In this document: positions 19,648 through 28,712 of the stretch, piece after piece | Layout: each line of letters starts with the position of its first letter | How positions within the stretch are numbered: the first letter of the stretch is position 1 | Assembly: GCF_014647855.1 (NCBI RefSeq) | Contig: NZ_BMPZ01000001.1 | Location: 496,001-560,000 of the forward strand | Source of the DNA: Shewanella gelidii | GTDB lineage: Bacteria; Pseudomonadota; Gammaproteobacteria; Enterobacterales; Shewanellaceae | DNA length: 64,000 nt | Reading direction: 5' to 3' | Notes under the pieces: model-generated | The model's input: only the letters and a program-made list of their open reading frames with translations | What the model was told of the DNA's origin: nothing | The model's database searches: none | Program-made: the position numbers and the translations under genes

Positions 19648-20631
19648 TTACTTATCCGCTGTTAGTCTCAGATCAAATTCAATGAGTGCTTGCCGGTAAA
19701 TCTCTAATAATCGCTCACTGTTGACCGTAACAGCCACATTTTGAGGCGAAGCAATTTCCCACTCATCATAATGATGGCTTCGATTGTCAAACTTCTGAAT
19801 AGTATGACCAATCGCAGGCCCCTCGGTCACGACGCGAATCGGTCCCTTTCTCGTTGTAAACAGTTCAGGCTCGATAACATAAGCAATCGCCGACGGGTCA
19901 TGAACATGGCAAGCTTGCATACCAACATATTCGGAATAAAACGCTAAATAGTAACGACTCACATCCCAAATAAATTGACCGACATCACCCGCATCGTCCC
20001 GAAGCTTATCGAGGTAAGGTCGGGTATAAAAGCTTTCTTCTGTCACATCAAGCCCAATTACGGTCACCGGCCAGCTGGCACCAAACACGATATCCGCAGC
20101 ATGGGGATCATCATGAATATTGGCTTCGGCATATGGCGTCACGTTTCCACGATGCCCGTTGACCCCAAAGGCTCCACCCATAATCACGACTTCTTTCACC
20201 CAATCAACAATAGCCGGTTCAGCTTGCAATGCCAGGGCCAAATTAGTCAAAGGGCCTACCGCCACCAGCGTAATTTCTTTAGGCTCTTGCTTCAAAGAAT
20301 CAATGATGTACTGGTATGCTGGACGCCCATCAACTGTCGCTTCTAGGACGTCAGGCACAGGCATATCACCAAAGCCTTTTTCACCATGAACAACAACGGT
20401 TGGTCCAACTGGATTTCGCTGGAGCGGCTTATCGGTACCTTGGACTATATCTGCTGACAATCCGAAATACTGCTTCAAGTACAGTGCGTTATGGGTCGCA
20501 TTCTCAATGGTTGCATTCCCATATACTGTCGTAATTGCTTTGAGCTCAACCCCTGAATGTGCTTCTGCAAAAACAATTGCCATTGCATCATCGATCCCAG
20601 GATCTGTGTCTAAGATTATTTTACGTGCCAT
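19648..20631 (-). CDS. Inosine/uridine-preferring nucleoside hydrolase
   Basis: A 327-residue Ca2+-dependent N-ribohydrolase that splits nucleosides into base and ribose. The metal-binding N-terminus is DTDPGIDDAMA, the fold signature VGPLTNLALAL follows, then MGGAFGV, a NIHDDPHAAD block and the C-terminal metal Asp in HDPSAIAY. I chose the ATG at 20631: AGGA lies 8 nt upstream and the metal motif begins six residues in. The frame could extend 47 residues upstream (to 20772), but that extension is unlike the family. Ribose released here could feed the ribokinase encoded opposite. Confidence 0.92.
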   Translation of the reverse strand: MARKIILDTDPGIDDAMAIVFAEAHSGVELKAITTVYGNATIENATHNALYLKQYFGLSADIVQGTDKPLQRNPVGPTVVVHGEKGFGDMPVPDVLEATVDGRPAYQYIIDSLKQEPKEITLVAVGPLTNLALALQAEPAIVDWVKEVVIMGGAFGVNGHRGNVTPYAEANIHDDPHAADIVFGASWPVTVIGLDVTEESFYTRPYLDKLRDDAGDVGQFIWDVSRYYLAFYSEYVGMQACHVHDPSAIAYVIEPELFTTRKGPIRVVTEGPAIGHTIQKFDNRSHHYDEWEIASPQNVAVTVNSERLLEIYRQALIEFDLRLTADK

Positions 20632-20831
20632 GCTTGCCATCCTAAGTCGTAAGCCAGTTCGCCGCCGAAGTGACTGAGTTAAGGTGAGGAAGTTTAAATA
20701 GTAATTGAATAAGCACAAAGCGTAAGTCAAAGAGGAAGCAAATGTGACCCGTCGTTCATTCACATACCGCAAACAAACATTTAGGTTCCATCTGCCGTTA
20801 GAATACTGGCAAGGGATGCATTCATAAGGAC

Positions 20832-21194
20832 TCAGGAACCCGAAGCAGCACTGAGCGATGCAGACTGTTGTACTGACGTTTTCGATAATGCCGCTTGCAA
20901 TAAACTCTGATGGGCGTAGTAATGAATTTGAAACTGAGTATCTTCAGATAGCAACTCGATACGATGCCAATACTTGGGGTGAGAAATCGCAGTTTCATGG
21001 GCTTTGATGATTAGCTCTTTATCCACCGCACCATCTTTTAAACCCACAAAGCGAAGCTCGCCTTGGTGAACTTGAATCTGTCCGTAAATTCCTGTTTGAG
21101 TCGTATATTTGTCCAGTAATATTGGCGGTACACTTTGTTTGTTAAATAGCGGGGTCGACTTAAACTTCACATAACCCTTAGGGACTAAAGACAT
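20832..21194 (-). CDS. YeaR-like DUF1971 cupin
   Basis: A 120-residue single-domain protein. It resembles E. coli YeaR and the extra domain of some TehB proteins: an N-terminal VPKGYVKFKSTPLFNKQSVP segment, a central ISHPKYWHRIEL strand pair, and FQIHYYA. The His residues in the YWH and IHY segments lie where metal ligands sit in this cupin-like fold. YeaR is nitrate/nitrite-induced in E. coli; the family is also linked to tellurite resistance, but the function is not settled. The start at 21194 has GAGGAG about 9 nt upstream. No yoaG- or tehB-like partner is adjacent. Confidence 0.78.
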   Translation of the reverse strand: MSLVPKGYVKFKSTPLFNKQSVPPILLDKYTTQTGIYGQIQVHQGELRFVGLKDGAVDKELIIKAHETAISHPKYWHRIELLSEDTQFQIHYYAHQSLLQAALSKTSVQQSASLSAASGS

Positions 21195-21436
21195 TCCATC
21201 GCTCCTCAATCAGTTTATCAAACTCAAGCATTTACATATGCGGCAAAACCAGCGCCAAGCTACGCTGGTTGAAAAACAACCAGCACCTCAGAGGTAAAAT
21301 ATAGCGAGTAATGAAATGGATCTCCAATCCAATCCCAAATAACCTACAAATAATTAACACGCTTTCATCATTAAACCTTGCAGAAGTATTTACCAGTCCC
21401 TGATTAACCAAAGCGCTAATGAGCATCAACCTCTGA

Positions 21437-22609
21437 TTAGAACGCTGATAACCCCGTTTGCGCGCGCCCAAGTATGAGTGCGTGAATATCATGAGTTCCT
21501 TCATAGGTATTCACGGCTTCGAGGTTCATCATATGGCGAATGACATGATACTCATCACTGATGCCATTTCCACCATGCATGTCGCGGGCAACCCGAGCAA
21601 TGTCGAGCGCTTTGCCACAGGAATTGCGCTTAATGAGTGAAATAGCCTCTATGGCCAACGCATCTTTATCAAGAAGCCGTCCGGCCTGTAAACAGCCAAG
21701 CAAACCAAGTGATATTTCAGACTGCATATCGACCAGCTTCTTTTGGATCAACTGATTTGCGGCTAAAGGTCGACTAAATTGTTGCCGCTCTAGCGTATAA
21801 TCCCGAGCAGCATGCCAACAATACTCTGCCGCTCCAAGTGCCCCCCACGCAATGCCATATCGCGCTTTATTCAAACATGAAAAAGGCCCCTTTAATCCAC
21901 GGCCCTCAGGTAGCAGTGCAGATTCCGGCACCTCGACATTATCCATCACAATTTCACCAGTAACTGATGCTCTCAACGAAAATTTCCCTTGAATTTTTGG
22001 GGTGCTTAATCCAGCCATACCTCGTTCCAGAATAAACCCTCGAATTTGTCCGTCTAGCTTTGCCCACACGACAAAAACATCTGCAATAGGCGAGTTGGTA
22101 ATCCACATTTTACAGCCGTTCAAACGGTAGCCACCTGAGATTTTCTCTGCGCGTGTAGATAAAGATTGCGGATCGGATCCGACGTCAGGTTCAGTTAACC
22201 CAAAACAGCCAATCCACTGTCCGCATGCGAGTTTAGGTAAATATTTTTGTCGCTGTGCTTCGGAACCATAAAGATAAATCGGATACATCACGAGCGAGGA
22301 TTGGACACTCATGGCCGAGCGATAACCACTATCAACACGTTCAATCTCCCGCGCCATCAAGCCATAACTCACATAATTTGTTGCAGCACAGCCATACTTT
22401 TCAGGAAGAGTCGCTCCCAAAATCCCTAGCTCTCCCATCTCCTGCATGATTTCTGAATCAAAGGTTTCATAACGATTTGCCTCCAGTACTCTAGGCATCA
22501 ATTTTTCAGCCGCAAAGTCACGCACGCTATCGCGCACCATTTTCTCTTCAGTTGTTAGCAAACTATCGAGTAACAAAGGGTCCTGCCAATTAAAATTAAC
22601 TCGAGGCAT
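21437..22609 (-). CDS. gcdH: Glutaryl-CoA dehydrogenase-like acyl-CoA dehydrogenase
   Basis: A 390-residue FAD enzyme that oxidatively decarboxylates glutaryl-CoA to crotonyl-CoA in lysine/tryptophan breakdown. The acyl-CoA dehydrogenase signatures are present: [14 protein letters not shown] for FAD and substrate, [16 protein letters not shown], the [13 protein letters not shown] block and the catalytic Glu in [16 protein letters not shown], a tail typical of Gcd[18 protein letters not shown] is also characteristic of this subfamily. The gene appears monocistronic. The usual LysR-type regulator or CoA-transferase partner is not seen nearby. Confidence 0.88.
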   Translation of the reverse strand: MPRVNFNWQDPLLLDSLLTTEEKMVRDSVRDFAAEKLMPRVLEANRYETFDSEIMQEMGELGILGATLPEKYGCAATNYVSYGLMAREIERVDSGYRSAMSVQSSLVMYPIYLYGSEAQRQKYLPKLACGQWIGCFGLTEPDVGSDPQSLSTRAEKISGGYRLNGCKMWITNSPIADVFVVWAKLDGQIRGFILERGMAGLSTPKIQGKFSLRASVTGEIVMDNVEVPESALLPEGRGLKGPFSCLNKARYGIAWGALGAAEYCWHAARDYTLERQQFSRPLAANQLIQKKLVDMQSEISLGLLGCLQAGRLLDKDALAIEAISLIKRNSCGKALDIARVARDMHGGNGISDEYHVIRHMMNLEAVNTYEGTHDIHALILGRAQTGLSAF

Positions 22610-23443
22610 GTGAAGGCATCCTATCTTCTATTTATTGATGTTAGAAAAGACATATCCCGCCGCACATCTGTATCAATTTGCGACCAAGCGGCAAAACACA
22701 TCCAGAGATATGTTTGTGAATGCTAATATATTGCTCAATTTGAAGTCGTTTGTCATACCTTTTACTCAACAAACACTTTGGCAGCCGATAAATGCTAGCG
22801 ACTTATCTGCACAATAAACTTTACACCGGCAGTTCATAGCATTCGCAAGAAATTCGAATACTACATAAGCTCAAATTAGGAGTGCTGCCGTCGCCAGCAA
22901 TTCAGCACTCGATCACGAGATCCAAAGAAAAAATGAACAGATGACCGCTTTCGTTCGCTGTATTTATAAGGTCCAAATTTTTTGAAGAATATCCGCAGGC
23001 TTATGCTCGTTTTTCAATTAACACAAACTGTTCGACGGTTCAGGAAAACGAACAAAAAACACAACCAATCGACCACAGCCGTCATCTAGCTCCCAGCGAA
23101 ATTAGTGGTTTGAAGATATCGATACATCACAATAACTCCAGAAAGCAGATTGATTTTTTACATCTAAAAGGGAACCCACGCCGTAAAGTCAGGGTAATAC
23201 GCTCAACGTAATCGCAAATGTACCAAACACGCGAATTGCCTGAAAAATACAGCACGTTCCGCAGAATAAGTACAGGAAGTGCTCAAGAAAACTCAGCTTA
23301 GGCGTTCTCAAAAGCCGATGTGATATTCGATATTAGGTATAGACATCAACAAGATCGGCACGATCAAAGCTAGAGAACCGAAAGAAACAGTGGAAGTTGT
23401 TGCACCGGTTGAGTTAGGCCATCTTTCTAAAGTGAATACAGAT
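22610..23443. other. Non-coding region upstream of the DUF3019 operon
   Basis: About 830 nt between the divergent gcdH gene and DUF3019 operon. I see no supportable gene. An inverted repeat AGTGCTG/CAGCACT spans about 22881-22909 with a 15-nt loop and no T run. Frames at 22635-22817 and 23308-23694 (minus) have no family resemblance. Promoters of both flanking units should lie here. Confidence 0.4.
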
Positions 23444-23881
23444 ATGAATACAAAACTAAAGTGGCTATTTCTATGCCCCGTCGCGCTACTTGCTCTGACA
23501 ACATCGCTCACGGTCATCGCGACCTCTGCTGAGATTGATTCCAATAAGAGCGTCACCACACCGGCTTTATCCATAACCCCTCGCCTATGCATCAGCACAC
23601 CCGAAGATCCGAGCTGTAATATCACGCTTACCCTGCAGTGGCCGACACTTGATGCACCAGTTTGTATTCGATCAACGGCAATTGAATCGAACAAATGGTG
23701 TACAGGTTCAGCTGAGGTTAAATCTTTGGCTGTTAAAGTCCGTACTCAAGAAGACATTGAATTCTTGCTTGTCAACGAGAACACCAATCAACAAATCGAT
23801 GATGTGACGTTCAAGGTGACCCCTGTAACTGAGCCGCAGGTTAGAAGGCGCTACCGAAAACCATGGAGTCTATTTAAGTGA
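23444..23881 (+). CDS. DUF3019 family secreted protein
   Basis: A 145-residue protein of unknown function with a signal peptide (MNTKLKW, a hydrophobic core and a cleavage site near ATSA). The mature part has Cys residues in RLCIS, SCNITL, VCIRST and WCTGS, suggesting disulfides in the periplasm, and a basic C-terminal RRRYRKPWSLF. This matches DUF3019, which I know from Shewanella-like bacteria next to a response regulator and sensor kinase, exactly as here. The start at 23444 is preferred because it begins the signal peptide; GTG at 23390 is possible. Its stop codon overlaps the next start (GTGA). Confidence 0.78.
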   Translation: MNTKLKWLFLCPVALLALTTSLTVIATSAEIDSNKSVTTPALSITPRLCISTPEDPSCNITLTLQWPTLDAPVCIRSTAIESNKWCTGSAEVKSLAVKVRTQEDIEFLLVNENTNQQIDDVTFKVTPVTEPQVRRRYRKPWSLFK

Positions 23882-24594
23882 ACGACAGTCACCCAACCTA
23901 CCGTGTACTGCTAGTTGAAGATGATACCCGTTTAGCCAATTTGATCGTGGACTACTTAAAATCCCACGGCATGCATGTTGAATTAGAACGTCGCGGCGAC
24001 ACCGTCTTAACTCGCCTCATTAGCTACCGTCCAGATATCATCCTGCTAGATATTATGTTGCCAGGTACAGATGGCCTTACCCTTTGCGAACAACTACCAG
24101 ATTACTTTTCAGGTCCAATTTTGCTGATGAGCGCTCTAGGAAGTAATGAAGATCAAATTAGAGGCTTAGCAGTTGGCGCTGATGATTACGTTGTTAAGCC
24201 TGTGGACCCAGCGCTGCTCGTTGCCCGAATTAACAACCTCCTTAAACGCAAGTCGATGCCGCTGCAAACTCACTCCCATTGCTTAAATTTCGGTAAGCTT
24301 AGCATTGACCCACATGCGCAAACGATACGTCTAGGTAGTGTAGAAGTTGATCTCACCGCCCATGAATTTGAACTGCTGTGGCTGTTAGCGTCTCAAGCAG
24401 GCCAAGTACTCAGTCGACAATATATATACCAATACTTATTAAATATTGATTTTGACGGCCGCGATCGAAAGATAGACGTCCGAATTTCACGTTTACGAAA
24501 AAAACTGGGAGATAACATCCAAACCCCTTTCAGAATTAAAACCGTCTGGGGCCAAGGTTATCTATTTGCACCAGAAGCATGGATGATCCCTTAA
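23878..24594 (+). CDS. OmpR/PhoB-family response regulator
   Basis: A 238-residue transcriptional regulator. The receiver has the acidic pair in LVEDDT, phosphoacceptor Asp58 in LLDIMLPG, Ser in LMSAL and Lys in VVKPVDP. The C-terminal winged helix has the DLTAHEFELLWLLA, DRKIDVRISRLRKKLG and TVWGQGYLF blocks, closest in feel to RstA. The GTG start overlaps the DUF3019 stop codon, so it is translationally coupled to it. The cognate kinase follows 91 nt downstream. Confidence 0.93.
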   Translation: MNDSHPTYRVLLVEDDTRLANLIVDYLKSHGMHVELERRGDTVLTRLISYRPDIILLDIMLPGTDGLTLCEQLPDYFSGPILLMSALGSNEDQIRGLAVGADDYVVKPVDPALLVARINNLLKRKSMPLQTHSHCLNFGKLSIDPHAQTIRLGSVEVDLTAHEFELLWLLASQAGQVLSRQYIYQYLLNIDFDGRDRKIDVRISRLRKKLGDNIQTPFRIKTVWGQGYLFAPEAWMIP

Positions 24595-24614
24595 GCAACA
24601 GGTAACAAATTTCT

Positions 24615-24651
24615 CACCCTAGAAAGCGCTATTAAATTAGTTTTTAGGGTG
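24615..24651 (+). promoter_or_regulatory. Inverted repeat between regulator and kinase genes
   Basis: An 11-bp stem with one G-T pair (24615-24625 with 24641-24651) and a 15-nt loop, lying between the response regulator stop and the kinase ATG. It could lower kinase expression within the operon or form a weak terminator. No T run follows. Confidence 0.35.
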
Positions 24652-24685
24652 AAACCCTACATATATCCCCTCCAGAAGTTGAGCC

Positions 24686-25960
24686 ATGAAACGACTTTTT
24701 ATTAGCCTTTATTTATTGGTGAGCATCAGCATTATTAGTATTGGCTGGACTCTAGATAATATCTGGCACAAAAATGTTGATGAGAATATCAATCTAGATG
24801 CTCCACTCATTACACTCGCCCATGTACTAACTAAGCTACCCACTTCTGCACGAGAGCAATATCTAAGCTCACTTCCTAACAGGCTTAACATTCCCGTACG
24901 TTTAGTCGACAAAAATAAAGTGAGCCTAACTCATAACCAACCCCTTACTGACTATGAAGTTTTTACCGTTGTAAATGACGGGCAGCAATATCAATTTATC
25001 AACGTCGGCGAGCAGGTATTGATGTCTGGGCCAATTGATATCACCATCTACGGAAATCAACGTCATTTATACACACTGGTGTTTTTTCTCTTCATCGGAC
25101 TTGCTGCATTGGCATGGGTTTGGCCACTCTCTCGAGATTTAAAAAAACTACAGCAACATGCGGTTCAACTGCAGCAGGCAAATTGGCATACTCGAACCGA
25201 GCTCTCTAAGAGTTCACAAGTTCAGCCTTTAGCGCGAGCCTACAATAATATGGCGCAACATATTGGCGCGTTGCTCGAAAATCAACGCCATTTATCCAAC
25301 ACGATATCCCATGAGATCCGTACCCCACTGGCTCGACTCAAATTTTCACTTGCACTGCTTTCCCAAGCGAATTTCCAACGTTCAGAATATAACCTGTCCA
25401 AAACTTACTTGGCTGGTATGACCCAAGACATCCAAGAAATGGAATCCTTACTACAGGAGCTATTGACCTATGCAAGCCTTGAAACAGCCCTGCATCACCA
25501 ACACCAGCCCCTTGATTTACTTCGCTCGGCGAAACAAACAGTTGTCAAACTCCAACGTCATCACAAAATCCCCATTCGATGCAGAACTCTATTAAACAGT
25601 GCAGTCATCCTCGGAGAGAATCAACTCATTGAACGTGCCCTGCAGAATTTGATCTCAAATGCGCAGCGCTTTGCAAAAAGCCGTATTGATGTCTTTGTAA
25701 AAAGAACGGTTATTCAAGGTAAATCTTATTATCAACTATCAGTCATTGATGATGGCGAAGGTATATCTGCAGCTGAGCAAGCAAAAGTGTTCGACCCATT
25801 TTATAGAATCCAATCCCAGCAAAATGGTTCCACAGGCCATGGGCTCGGCCTTGCAATTGTCACCAGAGTAGCGGAGAGCCATCAAGGTTGGGTAAATGTT
25901 TCGAGCCGGCCCGGACACACACAATTCGTCATTACGTTACCTCAAATGAAAAGCTCATGA
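24686..25960 (+). CDS. Sensor histidine kinase, RstB-like
   Basis: A 424-residue inner-membrane kinase. TM1 is residues 3-22, a periplasmic sensor of about 105 residues follows, then TM2 (residues 130-150). A HAMP-like segment precedes the HisKA box with His209 in SHEIRTPLARLKF. HATPase_c boxes are ISNAQRFA, DDGEGI and GHGLGLAIV. With the DUF3019 protein and the regulator it forms an operon. The signal is unknown. The DUF3019 protein, which is exported, may modulate the sensor, but that is inference from gene order. Confidence 0.9.
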   Translation: MKRLFISLYLLVSISIISIGWTLDNIWHKNVDENINLDAPLITLAHVLTKLPTSAREQYLSSLPNRLNIPVRLVDKNKVSLTHNQPLTDYEVFTVVNDGQQYQFINVGEQVLMSGPIDITIYGNQRHLYTLVFFLFIGLAALAWVWPLSRDLKKLQQHAVQLQQANWHTRTELSKSSQVQPLARAYNNMAQHIGALLENQRHLSNTISHEIRTPLARLKFSLALLSQANFQRSEYNLSKTYLAGMTQDIQEMESLLQELLTYASLETALHHQHQPLDLLRSAKQTVVKLQRHHKIPIRCRTLLNSAVILGENQLIERALQNLISNAQRFAKSRIDVFVKRTVIQGKSYYQLSVIDDGEGISAAEQAKVFDPFYRIQSQQNGSTGHGLGLAIVTRVAESHQGWVNVSSRPGHTQFVITLPQMKSS

Positions 25961-26018
25961 ACCCAATATTTATCGGGCTCTATGCCATTTTTATAACGAT
26001 TGGCCAAAGCAACTCTGA

Positions 26019-26291
26019 TTAATCTTGTGGAGGGTCAAATTCAAACTGGGCATTGGCTTCAGAACGCGCAGTTAATACCTGCTGTTTATAGGCTTTCATT
26101 AACGCAAGTTGTCGACGACGTTTACGCTGTTTACACAAACGAATAACATCAACTTTCTTCGCATCAGTAAAATTAAGCCATTGCAGCCGTTCATCTCTGC
26201 TTCTTAGGCAGCCTTTACAATATCCGCGATTATCTGCTTCGCAAACCCCAACACATGGGCTAGGTATGTCAAAAAACTCTATCTGTTCCAT
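26019..26291 (-). CDS. DUF1289 family protein
   Basis: A 90-residue cytosolic protein with a Cys-rich N-terminus: SPCVGVCEADNRGYCKGCLRS gives four Cys in a C-x3-C-x7-C-x2-C pattern, followed by RDERLQW. This is the DUF1289 signature, often taken as a metal or Fe-S site. The C-terminal half is basic and helical. The function is unknown. It is convergent with the sensor kinase gene. Confidence 0.85.
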   Translation of the reverse strand: MEQIEFFDIPSPCVGVCEADNRGYCKGCLRSRDERLQWLNFTDAKKVDVIRLCKQRKRRRQLALMKAYKQQVLTARSEANAQFEFDPPQD

Positions 26292-26664
26292 AGCTTAACC
26301 ATATACCAAAATTGTGCGGCATGACCAATTATTACGCAATTAAAGACAAGACACCCATTGCACAACAAACCATCAAACTGACTAAAATAAAGGTTAATTC
26401 GTGACGTTTTCGCTCAATTTACCTGCACGCACCATCTCATCAGCCAGCGAACACAAACATAGCTGTCGTAAGTAAAGGTTCGTCCTAAAAGCCTCCTTAA
26501 TTAAGCTGCTTTTCAAAACACTCAATTCTTGATTCAGAGCAATATTTCAACATAAAAACCAAAAAACAAACAAATTGATCACATCTTGTACTAGGCAAAA
26601 CATCCAGCATGCGGTTACTCTATGCCTATAATAAAAACAAGTTCGTCTATGAGCCGCCATCACT
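26292..26664. other. Intergenic region with no gene seen
   Basis: About 370 AT-rich nt between divergent genes. It should contain the promoters of the DUF1289 gene and the TPR-GGDEF gene. I see no repeat or small gene in it. Confidence 0.4.
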
Positions 26665-28545
26665 ATGAACCTTTTTTATAAAACCATTGTGGTTTTAATA
26701 TTTTGCTTTTCCTGCACAATGGGGTCATTCCCACTTCTAGCTGCAAGCGACAACCCCAAAGCTGACGAAATATTTGAAAAGATTATTAATGGTCATGGCA
26801 CAAGTGACAGCCACTCACAAATGCTTAGCGAATTGGAAACACTCATTAGCAGATCTGACACCCCGAGAAGGATGCGCCTGAATGCGTTGAAATGTTGGGA
26901 GCCTGATATAAGCAATAATCAAGTCATCAATGCGGCGATTGCCTATGCTGATCAATGGCTACAGCATGATTCGATGGCACCTTACCCCAAATTAAAGCTT
27001 GAATTACTTTTGTGCAAATCATGGTATTTAGAACAAAAAAACGAAGTTGAAATTGCCATGCAGGGCTACAACCAAGCGGTTAAACAAGCCTATGCTTTAG
27101 AAGACAATCGACTTATTGCTGACGCAAGAAGCATCCGAGGAGAGCTATTTTCATTTCAAGGCAATTTTTCAGCGGCACTTGAAGACCTCATTACTGCTCA
27201 ACACCTATATGAAAACCAAGAGCTTTCTTATTGGAGCAACTATAACTTAGGCTCAATTGCTACAAGCTACCGACGATTTGGCGATCCGCAAAATGCCATC
27301 CGCTACTTTGAACAACAAAAACAAGCACACTTAAAACGTGGTGAAATAGACATCGCAACAGGGATTGAAACTGAGATAGGATTTTCCTATGAAGAGCTAG
27401 GGGAATACGAAAAAGCACTTGAAAAACACCTCAAAGTATATCGAGCCGGTGAACAAAAAAAACTTGCTGAATTCGACATGGCGATTTTTGCTTTAAACGT
27501 CGCCGCAGCGCTCTTACGGCTCGAACGCACCCAAGAAGCCTTACAATACCTGCAGCAGGCTAAACCTCACATCGCTAGCGACCAAATCGGCTTCTATGGC
27601 GAGTTAAATATTTACTTAGCTCAAGCCTATCTCAATACGTCTAAACTTGAATTGGCGTTCAAACACGTGGTTTTAGCTGAAAAATCTCATCGGAAAAGTA
27701 AGAATCAGCGGGGCGAGGAAAGAGCTCTTTTCATTAAGAGTCAAATCTTAGGAGAAAACCAAGATTGGCAAGCCGCATATGACACGCAGCGACAACTATT
27801 CGAAACCCATAAAGCCCTGGATGCGAAGCAAGAATCTCGCCGTACAGCAGAAATCCGAGGCCGCTTTAACAGCGATAAAATGGAGCAAGAGAATCTACAA
27901 TTGCTCGAGTACAAACGGTTAAAAGAGCAAGAACACATCATCACGCAACAAAATAAGTACCTTCAAGTCGCCGTATTGCTATTAGCTCTGGTCATCATCA
28001 TTATTTTAGGGCTCTATTTGCTTAAGCAGTTCCGTCGTACTCGCACCCTAGAGGCTTTGGCGCTAACCGATCACCTCACCCAGTTGCCAAATCGACGTCA
28101 TATTTATGTTCGCGGCGAAAAGGAGTTCGCGAAATCTAAAGCCAATCACACTGATTTTTCAATTATTTTATTTGATGCCGATCACTTCAAAAAGGTAAAC
28201 GATATTCTTGGCCACGATGCTGGGGATAATGTACTCGTTAAACTAGCGCAACTCAGTGCATCAATGATGCGAAAAGGTGACATGGTAGGTCGAATTGGCG
28301 GCGAAGAATTTTTAATCTTATTGCGAGAAACGCCATTAAACCAAGCCCAAATTATTGCTGAACGTTTAGTGACTACCATCGCCAATGAAAATCTTGATGA
28401 CATAGATCCAGGGTTTAGAGTCACGATAAGCGCCGGAGTTGCCGCTATAGACGGGCAAACAAACTTTAAAGAGCTAATGAGTCGTGCTGACCAAGCACTC
28501 TACGAAGCCAAAGAAGCGGGGCGCAATTGCGTGAAGCGAGGTTAA
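26665..28545 (+). CDS. TPR-domain diguanylate cyclase (GGDEF)
   Basis: A 626-residue membrane-anchored enzyme that makes cyclic di-GMP. It has an N-terminal signal peptide (to about residue 27), a periplasmic array of TPR-like helical repeats (about 70-400), a coiled coil, one TM helix near 432-453 and a cytosolic GGDEF domain. The active site is GGEEF at 545-549, and an inhibitory I-site RKGD is placed five residues before it, so product inhibition is expected. DADHFKKVND is the metal/nucleotide loop. The TPR sensor would bind a periplasmic partner. The gene is monocistronic. Confidence 0.9.
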   Translation: MNLFYKTIVVLIFCFSCTMGSFPLLAASDNPKADEIFEKIINGHGTSDSHSQMLSELETLISRSDTPRRMRLNALKCWEPDISNNQVINAAIAYADQWLQHDSMAPYPKLKLELLLCKSWYLEQKNEVEIAMQGYNQAVKQAYALEDNRLIADARSIRGELFSFQGNFSAALEDLITAQHLYENQELSYWSNYNLGSIATSYRRFGDPQNAIRYFEQQKQAHLKRGEIDIATGIETEIGFSYEELGEYEKALEKHLKVYRAGEQKKLAEFDMAIFALNVAAALLRLERTQEALQYLQQAKPHIASDQIGFYGELNIYLAQAYLNTSKLELAFKHVVLAEKSHRKSKNQRGEERALFIKSQILGENQDWQAAYDTQRQLFETHKALDAKQESRRTAEIRGRFNSDKMEQENLQLLEYKRLKEQEHIITQQNKYLQVAVLLLALVIIIILGLYLLKQFRRTRTLEALALTDHLTQLPNRRHIYVRGEKEFAKSKANHTDFSIILFDADHFKKVNDILGHDAGDNVLVKLAQLSASMMRKGDMVGRIGGEEFLILLRETPLNQAQIIAERLVTTIANENLDDIDPGFRVTISAGVAAIDGQTNFKELMSRADQALYEAKEAGRNCVKRG

Positions 28546-28712
28546 TCCCGTTTGATGGCACGAGCCTTCTTGCTTAGGTCTTGCTATCATAGCGCCCCAA
28601 ATACCCAGTGCAGCTACCAATGAGATGCTGACCATCGCTTAACCGCATCAAAATGGCGGCCTGAATAAGCGATGAGCTACTCGCTGACCCAATAAACTAG
28701 TGAACGTTCATT

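Noticed and set aside
20632-20772. 47-residue N-terminal extension of the nucleoside hydrolase
   Set aside because: Unlike the family; a good AGGA site supports the ATG at 20631.
21232-21504. 90-codon minus-strand frame overlapping the end of gcdH
   Set aside because: Overlaps a strongly supported gene in another frame and has no recognisable family.
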